Assembly: GCA_015207155.1 (NCBI GenBank)
Contig: JADEXK010000066.1
Span: 1 to 32,078 of the forward strand
Direction of reading: 5' to 3'
DNA from: Nostocales cyanobacterium LEGE 11386
GTDB taxonomy: Bacteria; Cyanobacteriota; Cyanobacteriia; Cyanobacteriales; Nostocaceae
DNA length: 32,078 nt
The notes under the pieces are model-generated. The model was not told the origin of the DNA and did not search any database. It worked only from the letters and a program-made list of their open reading frames with translations. Shown piece by piece: positions 1 through 8,623 of the stretch. Numbering within the stretch: the first letter of the stretch is position 1; the number at the start of each line of letters is the position of its first letter. A program made the translations under genes and the position numbers.

Positions 1-68
1 GCTCTATGCACCCCACATAACCGTTTAAATTCTGATGCTGGCAGGTCTTTTATTTGTTCGTAGCTCAT
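1..68 (-). CDS. IS5-like transposase, N-terminal fragment
   Basis: The minus strand opens with ATG at 68-66 and reads MSYEQIKDLPASEFKRLCGV, then HR, before leaving the window. This resembles the N-terminal helix-turn-helix start of IS5-family (DDE_Tnp_4-type) transposases that are common in Nostocales. An AAAGAG stretch just upstream could be a weak ribosome site. Only 22 codons are visible, so catalytic residues cannot be checked. The right-hand IS carries a C-terminal fragment in the same orientation, consistent with two copies of one element. Confidence 0.7.
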   Translation of the reverse strand, partial: MSYEQIKDLPASEFKRLCGVHR

Positions 69-126
69 TGCTCTTTAATTTTTGACCTGTATTTTTTCAT
101 GCTTACACTATTCGTGCAAGAGGTCT
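1..126 (-). mobile_element. Right-hand end of an IS5-like insertion sequence (partial)
   Basis: The transposase start (68 to 1, minus strand) is followed outward by a short non-coding tail ending in TGCAAGAGGTCT at 115-126. This 12-base end is the exact reverse complement of 31953-31964 at the other side of the window, where a transposase C-terminus follows. If one base is allowed to differ, the match extends to 17 bases (110-126 against 31953-31969). The element runs off the left edge, so its other end is not visible. The IS5-like assignment rests on the two transposase fragments only. Confidence 0.75.
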
Positions 127-146
127 AATAACTAATGACTTAGACT

Positions 147-310
147 AGCCCTTTCAAGGTGACTCATAAAATTCCTTCTTTCTCTCCGCGTTCTCTGTGC
201 CTCTGTGGTTTAAAAAGTAATTTATTTAACCACAGAGACGCAGAGGACACAGAGTAAAGATTTTAAAAACGAATGTTTTGACTATAATTTTTATCCACCT
301 TGAAAGGGCT
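147..310. mobile_element. MITE-like element with 15-base inverted ends and 13-base flanking duplication
   Basis: Perfect terminal inverted repeats AGCCCTTTCAAGGTG (147-161) and CACCTTGAAAGGGCT (296-310) bound a 164-base segment with no coding capacity. Directly outside both ends is AATGACTTAGACT (134-146 and 311-323), which looks like a target-site duplication. The right copy contains the urtA stop codon (317-319). Inside, 192-210 and 228-254 form a large imperfect hairpin of the CTCTGTGGTT...AACCACAGAG type, a common cyanobacterial interspersed palindrome. The element may now act as the transcription terminator of urtA. A 13-base duplication is long for a MITE. Confidence 0.65.
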
Positions 311-316
311 AATGAC

Positions 317-1621
317 TTAGACTTGCTTGTACTTACCGCCTTTAGCTGGATCTGACCAATCACAACCAAACCCCTTAGTTTCTTTCACAAATTGATTCCA
401 AGGAACTGGCTCAACTGGTGCAGGAGTAGCATAGACAATATCAAATAAACCATCTTGCCGGACTTGACCAATCCGCACAACTTTAGAAATGTGATGATTG
501 GCACTCATTGTAACTTGACCTTCCGGCGCATCTATAGTTTGACCGTAGGCCGCAGCGCGGACTTTATCTAAGTCAGTAGTGCCAGCTTTTTCTACAGCTT
601 GTTTCCACAAATAAACTGCGATGTATCCTGCTTCCATTGGGTCGTTGATTACCCGGTCTGCACCATACTCTTTTTTGAAGGCTTCCACAAACTTTTTGTT
701 GGCAGGTGTATCTACTGTTTGGAAGTAGTTCCAGGCAGCATAATGACCTTGAAGATACTCAACACCAATGGCTTTAACTTCTTCTTCTGCAATACTTACA
801 GACATAGAGGGATATTTATCTGGTGTTAATCCAGCACCCCGTAATTGTTTGAAGAAAGCCACATTGCTATCACCATTGAGGGTGTTGTAAATTACGCCGC
901 CGTTGGGTAAATTTTGCCGAATTTTTGAAATAATTGGTGTAACTTCGACATTACCCAAGGGTAAGTAATCCTCACCAACTGTTGTGCCACCTAAAGCCTC
1001 TAGTTGAGCTTTAATGATTGTGTTAGCAGTCCGGGGAAAAACGTAGTCGGAACCAACTAGAAAGAATTGTTTGCCTTTATTTTTTAACAGCCAATCAACA
1101 GATGGTTCAATTTGTTGATTGGGAGCAGCACCAGTATAAAAAATGTTTTTAGAACATTCTTGACCTTCATACTGTACTGGATACCAGAGCATATGGTTTT
1201 TGCTCTCAAATACTGGCTTCACATTCTTGCGGCTAGCAGAAGTCCAACAACCAAAAATGACGGCGGTTTTATCCTGGTCAATAAGCTTGGTTGCTTTTTC
1301 TCTAAAGGTATCCCAGTTAGAAGCACCGTCTTCAGTAATTGCTTCAATTTGTTTACCTAAGACACCACCAGCAGCGTTAATTTCTTTGATTGCTAATTTT
1401 TCAGCATCGACAACACTTTTTTCACTAATAGCCATTGTGCCACTAAGGGAGTGCAAAATACCCACTTTGATGGTGTCACCACCAGTAGCAGCAGCCGGGG
1501 AAGCAGTTGGACTGTCTATAGCGGTTGGGGAGTTATTCGCACAAGCCTTCAGTAAAACGCTGCTACCGATAGTTGCAGAACTGTAGATTAAAAACTTCCG
1601 TCTGTTAAATTGTCTACTCAT
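317..1621 (-). CDS. urtA: Urea ABC transporter substrate-binding lipoprotein UrtA
   Basis: This is the periplasmic receptor of the UrtABCDE urea uptake system, 434 residues, the usual family length. The N-terminus has a twin-arginine motif (RRKFL, residues 7-11), a hydrophobic stretch and a lipobox LLKAC with Cys27, so it is probably a Tat-exported lipoprotein. A Ser/Thr/Pro/Ala-rich linker precedes the type I periplasmic binding fold starting at IKVGILHSLSGTMAISE, which is characteristic of amide/urea-binding Leu/Ile/Val-type receptors. The permease and ATPase genes (urtBCDE), which normally follow, are absent: the 3' side holds a MITE-like element and an IS. Either the urt operon has been split here or its remainder lies beyond the window. 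A candidate NtcA site lies upstream, as expected for nitrogen-controlled urea uptake. Confidence 0.93.
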   Translation of the reverse strand: MSRQFNRRKFLIYSSATIGSSVLLKACANNSPTAIDSPTASPAAATGGDTIKVGILHSLSGTMAISEKSVVDAEKLAIKEINAAGGVLGKQIEAITEDGASNWDTFREKATKLIDQDKTAVIFGCWTSASRKNVKPVFESKNHMLWYPVQYEGQECSKNIFYTGAAPNQQIEPSVDWLLKNKGKQFFLVGSDYVFPRTANTIIKAQLEALGGTTVGEDYLPLGNVEVTPIISKIRQNLPNGGVIYNTLNGDSNVAFFKQLRGAGLTPDKYPSMSVSIAEEEVKAIGVEYLQGHYAAWNYFQTVDTPANKKFVEAFKKEYGADRVINDPMEAGYIAVYLWKQAVEKAGTTDLDKVRAAAYGQTIDAPEGQVTMSANHHISKVVRIGQVRQDGLFDIVYATPAPVEPVPWNQFVKETKGFGCDWSDPAKGGKYKQV

Positions 1622-1673
1622 ATCTTGATGAATTTTCCTCGGAATGTATCAGCTAACTCATGGAAAGCTGACA

Positions 1674-1713
1674 AGATTAATCTTTAAACTGAGATATTAG
1701 TGCGTTATTTTAC
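1674..1713 (-). promoter_or_regulatory. Candidate NtcA-type promoter of urtA
   Basis: On the minus strand 1713-1700 reads GTA, eight bases, CAC, one base off the NtcA consensus GTA-N8-TAC. Twenty bases further is TAATCT (1679-1674), fitting the -10 form TAN3T. Consensus spacing is about 22, so both box and spacing are imperfect. NtcA control of urt genes is established in Anabaena. This assignment is an inference from position and pattern. Confidence 0.35.
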
Positions 1714-1885
1714 TATTAAATTGTTATCTCTTATACAAATTATTCGGTTCACATCACAAAAAGTTAATTTTGCCTTCCTTTTCTCTTACCTCACAGACTG
1801 GAGGGGTTGAGGGAAAAGGAGTTCAATCAAGCTAAAGTAGTGCAAACATCGCAGAGATTTTTGTTCATGGATTCCATTTTGGGAT

Positions 1886-2320
1886 TTATGGAGATTTTCG
1901 GTAATTTCCATGACTGGAAGAAATCAAGTTTGCTATAGTCACGACTAGTTGCTCTGGGTCAACAGGTTTAGCCACATGCATCTGAAAGCCAGCCTCTAGG
2001 GCACGGATACGATCTTCACTATCAGCATAAGCAGTTAAGGCAATTGCCGGGACTCCTCCAACCTTGTCTGGCTTCAGCGCACGTATCTTGCGAATCAAGC
2101 TGTAGCCATCTTCACCAGGCATAGCAATATCACAGATACAAATATCAGGCTGTAACTCAGCTAGTATTGCCAATGCTGCTGCTGCTGACGCAACTGTCAT
2201 GACAGTAGCACCATCTGCTTCCAAGACAGTGGAGATGTAAAAGCGACTATCCTCGTCATCATCTACTACGAGAATTTTTAAGCCAGCAAGAGCTAGAGAA
2301 GCTTGTCTAACGTCTTCCAT
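1886..2320 (-). CDS. Single-domain (CheY-like) response regulator
   Basis: This is a stand-alone receiver domain: the acidic pocket LVVDDDEDSR is at residues 17-26, the phospho-acceptor Asp64 is in DICICDIAMPGEDGY, a Thr lies in ALTAY, and the Lys is in AKPVDP. There is no output domain, so it acts through protein partners. I chose the ATG at 2320, giving 144 residues, because the receiver fold starts about 14 residues later, as in many Nostoc single-domain regulators. The frame stays open upstream to an ATG at 2377 and a GTG at 2473, but that 51-residue extension is basic, low in recognisable structure and crosses a HIP1 site. No kinase is adjacent on this strand. The phytochrome cluster starts 500 bases away in the opposite direction. 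Confidence 0.88.
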   Translation of the reverse strand: MEDVRQASLALAGLKILVVDDDEDSRFYISTVLEADGATVMTVASAAAALAILAELQPDICICDIAMPGEDGYSLIRKIRALKPDKVGGVPAIALTAYADSEDRIRALEAGFQMHVAKPVDPEQLVVTIANLISSSHGNYRKSP

Positions 2321-2821
2321 TGGTGTCGGCAAAGTAATAATTATTGATAACGAACTGCTGTTTGTCCTACACACCATACCTTTGGCAATTTTACTGCGAT
2401 CGCGCTTTTTTTTATGCCCCAATGATTCCGTTTTTCTCGCAGCGATGGTAGGTAATTCTCTTACTGAACGCACGCAAAAATGCGGAAATCAAACTCTTCT
2501 GTATCAGATGATACTTTAATCATCTTTTATTAATAATAATTGTAAAAATTATAATTTAAATTAGTATTTCTTCAATTTTCTTCATATTACTGTAAACAGG
2601 GATTTACGTGAAAATACAGCAATTTTAAATGAATTATGGTCCACCCGTGAAGGCAGTCCATCGTGAATTGCGCAAAGACCATTAATTAAGTCTCTACTTA
2701 TAGTTATGCTTGGGCTGGGGACTATTCAACCATAAGGAGTATTTCAAAAAATCTACAAGACTGCTATACCACAACATTAGAGCCAGTCTCAAGACTACTT
2801 GTAATCAATAGGACTTAAAAC
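2321..2821. other. Intergenic region, divergent promoters
   Basis: This AT-rich spacer separates the leftward response regulator from the rightward phytochrome operon and should hold both promoters. It carries a HIP1 site near 2398-2405. The part up to 2473 may instead be a 5' extension of the response regulator. I see no RNA gene, convincing operator or hairpin. Confidence 0.4.
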
Positions 2822-5074
2822 ATGAGTACTAACGATACTACCATCCCCTTTCAAGTTGACCTCAGCAACTGTAACAAAGAGCCAATTCATATCCCTGGCT
2901 CTATTCAGCCGCATGGAGTTCTTTTAGCACTAAAAGAAGCAGATTTAACTATCCTGCAAATTAGCAATAATACATTTAATTTAATTGGGTTGAAACCTGA
3001 AGATTTAGTTAATAAAAATTTAAATTACTTGCTTGATTCAGAGCAAATTACTTTATTGAAAGATTCTTTAACTCAAGATGATTTACCAATTATCAACCCC
3101 ATTGAGTTTACTATCAATATAGGCAAAGATTTTGTATATTTTGATGGTATTCTTCACCGTTCTCAGGGAATTTTAATTTTAGAGTTAGAACCTAGATTAT
3201 TAGAAAAAAGTAATGCTTTTTTTAAATTTTATCACTTGGTCAAACAAGCGATGTCAAAGCTACAGCTTGCATCCACTTTAACAGAACTCAGTCAGATACT
3301 AGTCAAAGAAGTGAAAAAACTCACAGGTTTTGACCGAGTAATGCTCTATCGATTTGATGAAAATTGGAATGGTACAGTGATTGCTGAAGAAAAACCAGAA
3401 TATTTGACATCTTATTTAAGTTTGCACTATCCAGCTTCTGATATTCCCAAACAAGCTAGAAAACTCTATAGCCAAAACTGGCTGAGACTGATACCGGATG
3501 CCAACTATCAACCTGCGGCCATTGTACCAACAAATAACCCTTTGACTGACGAGCCTTTAGATTTAAGCAGGTCAGTCTTGCGGAGTGTCTCACCTATACA
3601 TATTGAATATATGCATAATATGGGCGTGACTGCATCCATGTCAATTTCCATCATGAAAGAGGGAAAATTATGGGGATTAATTGCTTGTCATCATCAAACA
3701 CCTAAATATATTCCCTATGAAATTCGCAATGCTTGTGAATTTTTGGGACAAATGACATCTTTAGAAATGGCTGTTAAAGAAGATAGTGAAGATATTGAAT
3801 CTAAGATTCAGGTAAAATATTATCACTCCAAGTTAGTGGAGTATATGTCATTAGAAAATAACTTCATTGACGGCTTAATTAACAATCAGCCAAATATCCT
3901 CAATCTTGTCAATGCTCAAGGAGCAGCAATCTGTTTTAATGACAACTTATTTACAGTTGGTATCACTCCAGAACAACAAAATATTCAGGATTTAGTGGAA
4001 TGGATCAATCAAAATTTGCATGAGGAGATTTTCTACACCGATGCGCTATCTCGAATTTACCCAGAAGCAGAAAAATTGCGGGATGTTGCTAGTGGTTTGA
4101 TGGTTCTTTCCATATCCAAAACTCAAAAAAACTATGTTTTATGGTTTCGCCCAGAAGTAGTGCGAACTGTCGATTGGGGAGGTAATCCTCATAAACCTGT
4201 AGAAGTGAAAGCAAATGGCAGTATACACATATCACCCCGCAAGTCATTTGAATTATGGAAAGAAACAGTACTGTTGAAATCTCATCCTTGGAAATCCTAT
4301 GAGGTGAATGCAGCGCTGGAATTGAGAAGCGCAATTATTGGTATGGTGTTGCGGAAAGCAGATGAACTAGCCCAGTTGAATATTGAACTAGAACGCAGTA
4401 ATAACGAATTAGATGCTTTTGCTTACATTGCTTCTCATGATTTAAAAGAACCACTGCGCGGTATTCACAATTACTCTAACTTCCTCATTGAAGATTACGG
4501 CGAAACCCTAGACGAAGAAGGTAAAACAAAGTTAAAAACATTGATTCGTCTTACTCAGCGCATGGAGGATTTAATTGATTCTCTGTTACTTTTTTCTCGC
4601 TTGGGAAGGGTAGATCTTTCCATGCAGCTAACAGATATTAATAGTGTCGTACATCGCAGTTTAGACCTGTTGAGCGCCAGAATTGAGGAGATGCAGGTAC
4701 AGATTATCATTCCGAGATCGCTACCAACAGTGTATTGCGATCGCGTGCAGATAGTTGAAGTCTTTAACAATTTAATTGCTAATGCCATTAAATACAACGA
4801 TAAAACCGAAAAATGGATTGAAATTGGCTATATCGACGAGTCTCCAGCACCAATGGTATTTTACGTGCGAGATAATGGTATCGGTATTCAAGAAAAACAT
4901 TTTGAGGCAATTTTCCGGATCTTCAAACGACTACACGGGCCAAGCAAATATGGCGGTGGGACTGGAGCGGGATTGACCATTGTCAAAAAAATTGTCGAAC
5001 GACATGGCGGTAAAATTTGGGTAGAGTCAACCTATGGTGAAGGTAGTACCTTCTATTTCACATTGCAGGAGTAG
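2822..5074 (+). CDS. cphB: Biliverdin-type cyanobacterial phytochrome histidine kinase (CphB/AphB-like)
   Basis: This red/far-red photoreceptor kinase has 750 residues in the order PAS (about 20-125), GAF (about 145-315), PHY (to about 500) and HisKA-HATPase_c (about 525-750). Cys17 in NCNKEPIHIPGSIQPHG is the bacteriophytochrome-type bilin attachment site. The GAF pocket has the PASDIP motif (204-209). The cysteine used by phycocyanobilin-binding phytochromes is Ile259 here (SPIHIEYM), as in Calothrix CphB, where a Leu occupies that position. Biliverdin bound through Cys17 is therefore expected. The kinase part has His539 (ASHDLKEPLRG), the N box NNLIANAIKY, DNGIGI, and the GGGTGAGL glycine box. 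It is followed after 9 bases by its Rcp receiver. The symbol cphB (aphB in Anabaena) reflects family resemblance, not proven orthology. Confidence 0.92.
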   Translation: MSTNDTTIPFQVDLSNCNKEPIHIPGSIQPHGVLLALKEADLTILQISNNTFNLIGLKPEDLVNKNLNYLLDSEQITLLKDSLTQDDLPIINPIEFTINIGKDFVYFDGILHRSQGILILELEPRLLEKSNAFFKFYHLVKQAMSKLQLASTLTELSQILVKEVKKLTGFDRVMLYRFDENWNGTVIAEEKPEYLTSYLSLHYPASDIPKQARKLYSQNWLRLIPDANYQPAAIVPTNNPLTDEPLDLSRSVLRSVSPIHIEYMHNMGVTASMSISIMKEGKLWGLIACHHQTPKYIPYEIRNACEFLGQMTSLEMAVKEDSEDIESKIQVKYYHSKLVEYMSLENNFIDGLINNQPNILNLVNAQGAAICFNDNLFTVGITPEQQNIQDLVEWINQNLHEEIFYTDALSRIYPEAEKLRDVASGLMVLSISKTQKNYVLWFRPEVVRTVDWGGNPHKPVEVKANGSIHISPRKSFELWKETVLLKSHPWKSYEVNAALELRSAIIGMVLRKADELAQLNIELERSNNELDAFAYIASHDLKEPLRGIHNYSNFLIEDYGETLDEEGKTKLKTLIRLTQRMEDLIDSLLLFSRLGRVDLSMQLTDINSVVHRSLDLLSARIEEMQVQIIIPRSLPTVYCDRVQIVEVFNNLIANAIKYNDKTEKWIEIGYIDESPAPMVFYVRDNGIGIQEKHFEAIFRIFKRLHGPSKYGGGTGAGLTIVKKIVERHGGKIWVESTYGEGSTFYFTLQE

Positions 5075-5083
5075 ACTGAACTG

Positions 5084-5539
5084 ATGATTGGTAATTTTGC
5101 TAAACCTTTGCTGGTGATTGAAGATAGCGATGAAGACTTTGAAGCTTTGTGCCGAGTCATGAAACGAGAAGCCGTTGTCAATCCTGTCTTTCGCTGTACC
5201 GATGGCGATGAGGCGCTAGACTTCCTTTATCAAACAGGGGCTTATAGCGATCGCCAAAAATCTCCCCGTCCGGCAATTATTTTGCTCGACCTCAATTTAC
5301 CGGGAACTGATGGCAGAGAAGTTTTAGCACAAATTAAGCAAGATGAAGACTTCAAATATATTCCCGTGGTTGTATTTACAACTTCGTCTAATCCTAAGGA
5401 TATCGAAATATGTTATCGCTCTTGCGTTTCTAGTTATATGCTCAAACCAATCGATATCAACAGATTGCTGGAAACTATTCGAGGTTTCATAACTTACTGG
5501 TTAGATATAGTAATACTCCCTGATGCTGTTAGCAAATAG
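5084..5539 (+). CDS. rcpB: Rcp-type response regulator paired with the phytochrome
   Basis: This 151-residue single receiver belongs to the phytochrome-partner Rcp family. The acidic residues are in VIEDSDED, the phospho-acceptor Asp69 is in ILLDLNLPGTDGRE, the conserved Thr lies in VFTTSSNP, and the Lys in MLKPID. The C-terminus TYWLDIVILP matches the tail typical of Rcp1-like proteins that form dimers. It starts 9 bases after the phytochrome stop. The AGGAG inside the phytochrome's last codons may serve its ribosome binding. It ends 2 bases before the next kinase gene, so the three genes form one operon. It should accept phosphate from the phytochrome's His539. The symbol is by analogy. Confidence 0.9.
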   Translation: MIGNFAKPLLVIEDSDEDFEALCRVMKREAVVNPVFRCTDGDEALDFLYQTGAYSDRQKSPRPAIILLDLNLPGTDGREVLAQIKQDEDFKYIPVVVFTTSSNPKDIEICYRSCVSSYMLKPIDINRLLETIRGFITYWLDIVILPDAVSK

Positions 5540-5541
5540 TT

Positions 5542-8500
5542 ATGGCGCAACCGCTAACTGTTTTAATTGTCGATGATTGTCCTGAAGACCGTCAGGTTTA
5601 TCGTCGCTATCTGTTACAAGACCAGGAATACAGCTACACAATTCTTGAAGAAGAATCGGGAGAAGGAGCATTGACATTATGTCGGCAGTTTCAGCCTGAC
5701 GGTATTTTATTAGACTTTTTGCTGCCAGACTTGGATGGTTTGGAATTTTTGGCACAATTAAAACAGCAATCACAGGGAGTCATGCCAGCAGTCATTATGT
5801 TAACTGGCTATGGTAACGAAGCTGTGGCTGTACAGGCCATGAAAAGTGGAGTCCAAGATTATTTAGTTAAGGGACAAACAACAGGTGAGCGTTTGCGCTC
5901 AACTATCCATTCGGCACTTAAAAACGCTCACTTAAGTCAGGAATTGCAACGCAGTGAGGAGCGTTTTCGGACTTCAGTTGAGAATATGCTAGATTGCTTC
6001 GGTATTTTCTCAGCCGTTCGTCATGAAACGGGTGGAATTGTAGATTTTCTGGTGGATTACGTGAACGCCGCAGCTTGTGATTTTAGCCAGAGAAGTAAGG
6101 AGGAACAGCAGGGCGAATATCTGGGTAAAATCCTCCCTAATCTGCGAGCAAGTGGCTTGTTTGATGAATGTTGCCAAGTTGTAGAAACAGGTAAGCCTTT
6201 AGTTAAAGAATCATTAATCCAAACTTCCTTTGATATTCAAAAGAATTTCACCAGAGCTATTGATATTCGCATCACCAAAATGGGCGATGGCTTTGTCGCT
6301 TCCTGGCGAGATGTCACCGAAAAAAAACGGGCAGAAGAAAAATTACGAGAGAGTCAGCAGTTCATTGAGCGCATTGCTGATACAACACCAGGGATTTTGT
6401 ACGTTTATGATTTGATAGAACGGCAAAATATCTATACCAATAGTCAAGTTACCAAGCTGCTGGGTTATACTCCCCAAGAAATTCAGGATATGGGCCTTGA
6501 GTTTCTAGCATCTTTAATGCATCCTGAAGATTGGGCGCGATTTTCTGAACATCTGCAACTAATCGGCTCAGCTGATGATGGTGGCATTCTGGACTTTGAG
6601 TATCGGATGCGACATGCTAGTGGTGAATGGCGCTGGTTTTGTAGTCGAGATACTGTATTCACCAGGAATGTTGATAATTCACCGCGCCAGATTGTGGGTA
6701 CAGCTTTTGATATTACTGATCGTAAGCAAATAGAGGAACAGCTACGCCTAAGCAATGAGCGTTTTCAACTAGCGGCGGCGGCAGTTAATTGTCTCATTTA
6801 TGATTGGGATTTAAAAACTAATATTGTTGACAGAACTGAGGGACTAACCCGGATTTTGGGATACTCTTTGGCAGAAACCGAACCCAGCCATCAATGGTGG
6901 ACAGAGCAAATTCACCCAGAAGATAGAGCGCGCCTACAGAAGCAATGCCTAGCTATATCTGACCAGGAAAACTACTATACATTTGAGTATAGAATGCGGC
7001 ACAAAAATCAGCAGTATCGGTATGTGCTAGATCAGGGAGTGATTGTCCGAGATCCTTATGGGCAGGCAGTGCGAACAGTAGGCAGTACAACAGATATCAG
7101 CGATCGCAAACAAGCTGAAGCAGCATTACAAAAGAGTGAAGCCAAATTCCGCCGGATTGTGGAATCCAATATAGTTGGTGTTTATTTTTGTGACTTCAGC
7201 GGCCGAATTTATGAAGCGAACGATGCTTTTCTGAAAATGCTTGGTTACACCCGTGCGGAACTAGAGGCGGGAAATGTTCGCTGGGATGGGATGACACCGC
7301 CGGAATACTATGACCTGGATGAGCAAAAAATCCGAGAACTGCAAATCTCTGGCGCTTGTACCCCCTTTGAAAAAGAGTATTTTCGCAAAGATGAAACTCG
7401 TGTTCCTGTCTTATTAGGAATTGCTTTAATTGAGGGCACAGAGATGTATGGCTATAGTGCCTGCTTTGTTCTTGACCTCACCCAACGTAAACAAGCTGAA
7501 ACAGCTTTGCGCCAAAGCGAGGAACGCTACCGTTATTTATCAGATTTAATACCACAACTCGTCTGGATTTGCAATCCTCAGGGGGAATGTGAGCATGTCA
7601 ATCAAAGATGGTATGAATTAACCGGGCAAACGGTTGAGGAAGCAATAGGGTTTGGCTGGACACAAGTTATACATCCAGATGACTTCTCCTCAGTTATGCA
7701 GGAATGGGCACAAGCCTTGCAAACAGAGAAACCTTACGAACAAGAATTACGCTATAGAAAACATGACGGTAGCTATCGCTGGCATTTAGTCAGAAGTTTG
7801 CCGATTAAGGATGAGCAAGGAAATGTGATGAAGTGGTTTGGTACTAGTACAGACATAGACGATCGCAAGCGATTGGAAGCTGAACGCGATCGCCTGTTGC
7901 AGCTAGAACAAGCCGCCCGCACTGAAGCTGAGACAGCCAATCAAACTAAAGATGAGTTTGTAGCCATGGTATCCCATGACTTGCGATCGCCACTCAATGC
8001 TATTCTAGGCTGGGCAAAACTGCTGCGAACTCGGCAACTGGATGCACCCACTATTACCATGGCCTTAGAGACCATCGAACGCAATGCCCAATCTCAGGCA
8101 AAACTCTTAGAAGACCTGCTGAATATGTCCCGGATTCTCCGGGGTAAGTTACAACTGGAAATCAGCCAGGTCAATTTGGTTAACATTGTCAAGGCAGCTG
8201 TGGAGACGGCTTACCCATCTGCCAATGCTCAACAGATTCACTTAAATTGTCTAGTCGATAAGTCAATTCCACCCATCGCTGGAGATGCTAACCGCCTGCT
8301 ACAAGTTTTAGGCAATTTACTTTCTAACGCCATTAAGTTCACTCCATCAGGTGGACAGGTAACAGTGCGCTTGTTATACAGTACTCAAGACTCAGTAATG
8401 ATTGAAGTAAGTGACACTGGTATCGGCATCAATCCCGAGTTTTTGCCTTACGTTTTTGAACGGTATCGTCAGGCAGATTGTACTCACAGACAAGGTGGGT

Positions 8501-8616
8501 TAGGACTGGGTTTAGCGATCGCTCGTCATCTGGTAGAACTGCATGGGGGGACTATTCAAGCAACTAGTGATGGCGCAGGGCTAGGGTCTACTTTTACTAT
8601 CAAGTTACCGTTGTAG
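5542..8616 (+). CDS. Receiver / five-PAS / histidine kinase hybrid sensor
   Basis: This cytoplasmic hybrid kinase has 1024 residues and no membrane segments. An N-terminal receiver (about 5-125, Asp58 in ILLDFLLPDLDG) is followed by five PAS units, each ending in the usual D-x-[TS]-x-[RK]-K linker and starting near SEERF, SQQFI, SNERF, SEAKF and SEERY. The transmitter follows, with His812 in MVSHDLRSPLNAILGW, the N box NLLSNAIKF, DTGIGI and GLGLGLAIAR. The order REC before HisKA suggests that a phosphorylated upstream protein, possibly the phytochrome, modulates this kinase. That is inference from the 2-base gap to the Rcp gene. PAS ligands cannot be told from sequence. No output domain or HPt is present. 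Confidence 0.92.
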   Translation: MAQPLTVLIVDDCPEDRQVYRRYLLQDQEYSYTILEEESGEGALTLCRQFQPDGILLDFLLPDLDGLEFLAQLKQQSQGVMPAVIMLTGYGNEAVAVQAMKSGVQDYLVKGQTTGERLRSTIHSALKNAHLSQELQRSEERFRTSVENMLDCFGIFSAVRHETGGIVDFLVDYVNAAACDFSQRSKEEQQGEYLGKILPNLRASGLFDECCQVVETGKPLVKESLIQTSFDIQKNFTRAIDIRITKMGDGFVASWRDVTEKKRAEEKLRESQQFIERIADTTPGILYVYDLIERQNIYTNSQVTKLLGYTPQEIQDMGLEFLASLMHPEDWARFSEHLQLIGSADDGGILDFEYRMRHASGEWRWFCSRDTVFTRNVDNSPRQIVGTAFDITDRKQIEEQLRLSNERFQLAAAAVNCLIYDWDLKTNIVDRTEGLTRILGYSLAETEPSHQWWTEQIHPEDRARLQKQCLAISDQENYYTFEYRMRHKNQQYRYVLDQGVIVRDPYGQAVRTVGSTTDISDRKQAEAALQKSEAKFRRIVESNIVGVYFCDFSGRIYEANDAFLKMLGYTRAELEAGNVRWDGMTPPEYYDLDEQKIRELQISGACTPFEKEYFRKDETRVPVLLGIALIEGTEMYGYSACFVLDLTQRKQAETALRQSEERYRYLSDLIPQLVWICNPQGECEHVNQRWYELTGQTVEEAIGFGWTQVIHPDDFSSVMQEWAQALQTEKPYEQELRYRKHDGSYRWHLVRSLPIKDEQGNVMKWFGTSTDIDDRKRLEAERDRLLQLEQAARTEAETANQTKDEFVAMVSHDLRSPLNAILGWAKLLRTRQLDAPTITMALETIERNAQSQAKLLEDLLNMSRILRGKLQLEISQVNLVNIVKAAVETAYPSANAQQIHLNCLVDKSIPPIAGDANRLLQVLGNLLSNAIKFTPSGGQVTVRLLYSTQDSVMIEVSDTGIGINPEFLPYVFERYRQADCTHRQGGLGLGLAIARHLVELHGGTIQATSDGAGLGSTFTIKLPL

Positions 8617-8623
8617 CAATTGA

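Noticed and set aside
1200..1586. 128-residue open frame on the plus strand
   Set aside because: It lies fully inside urtA on the opposite strand and shows no domain; a shadow frame.
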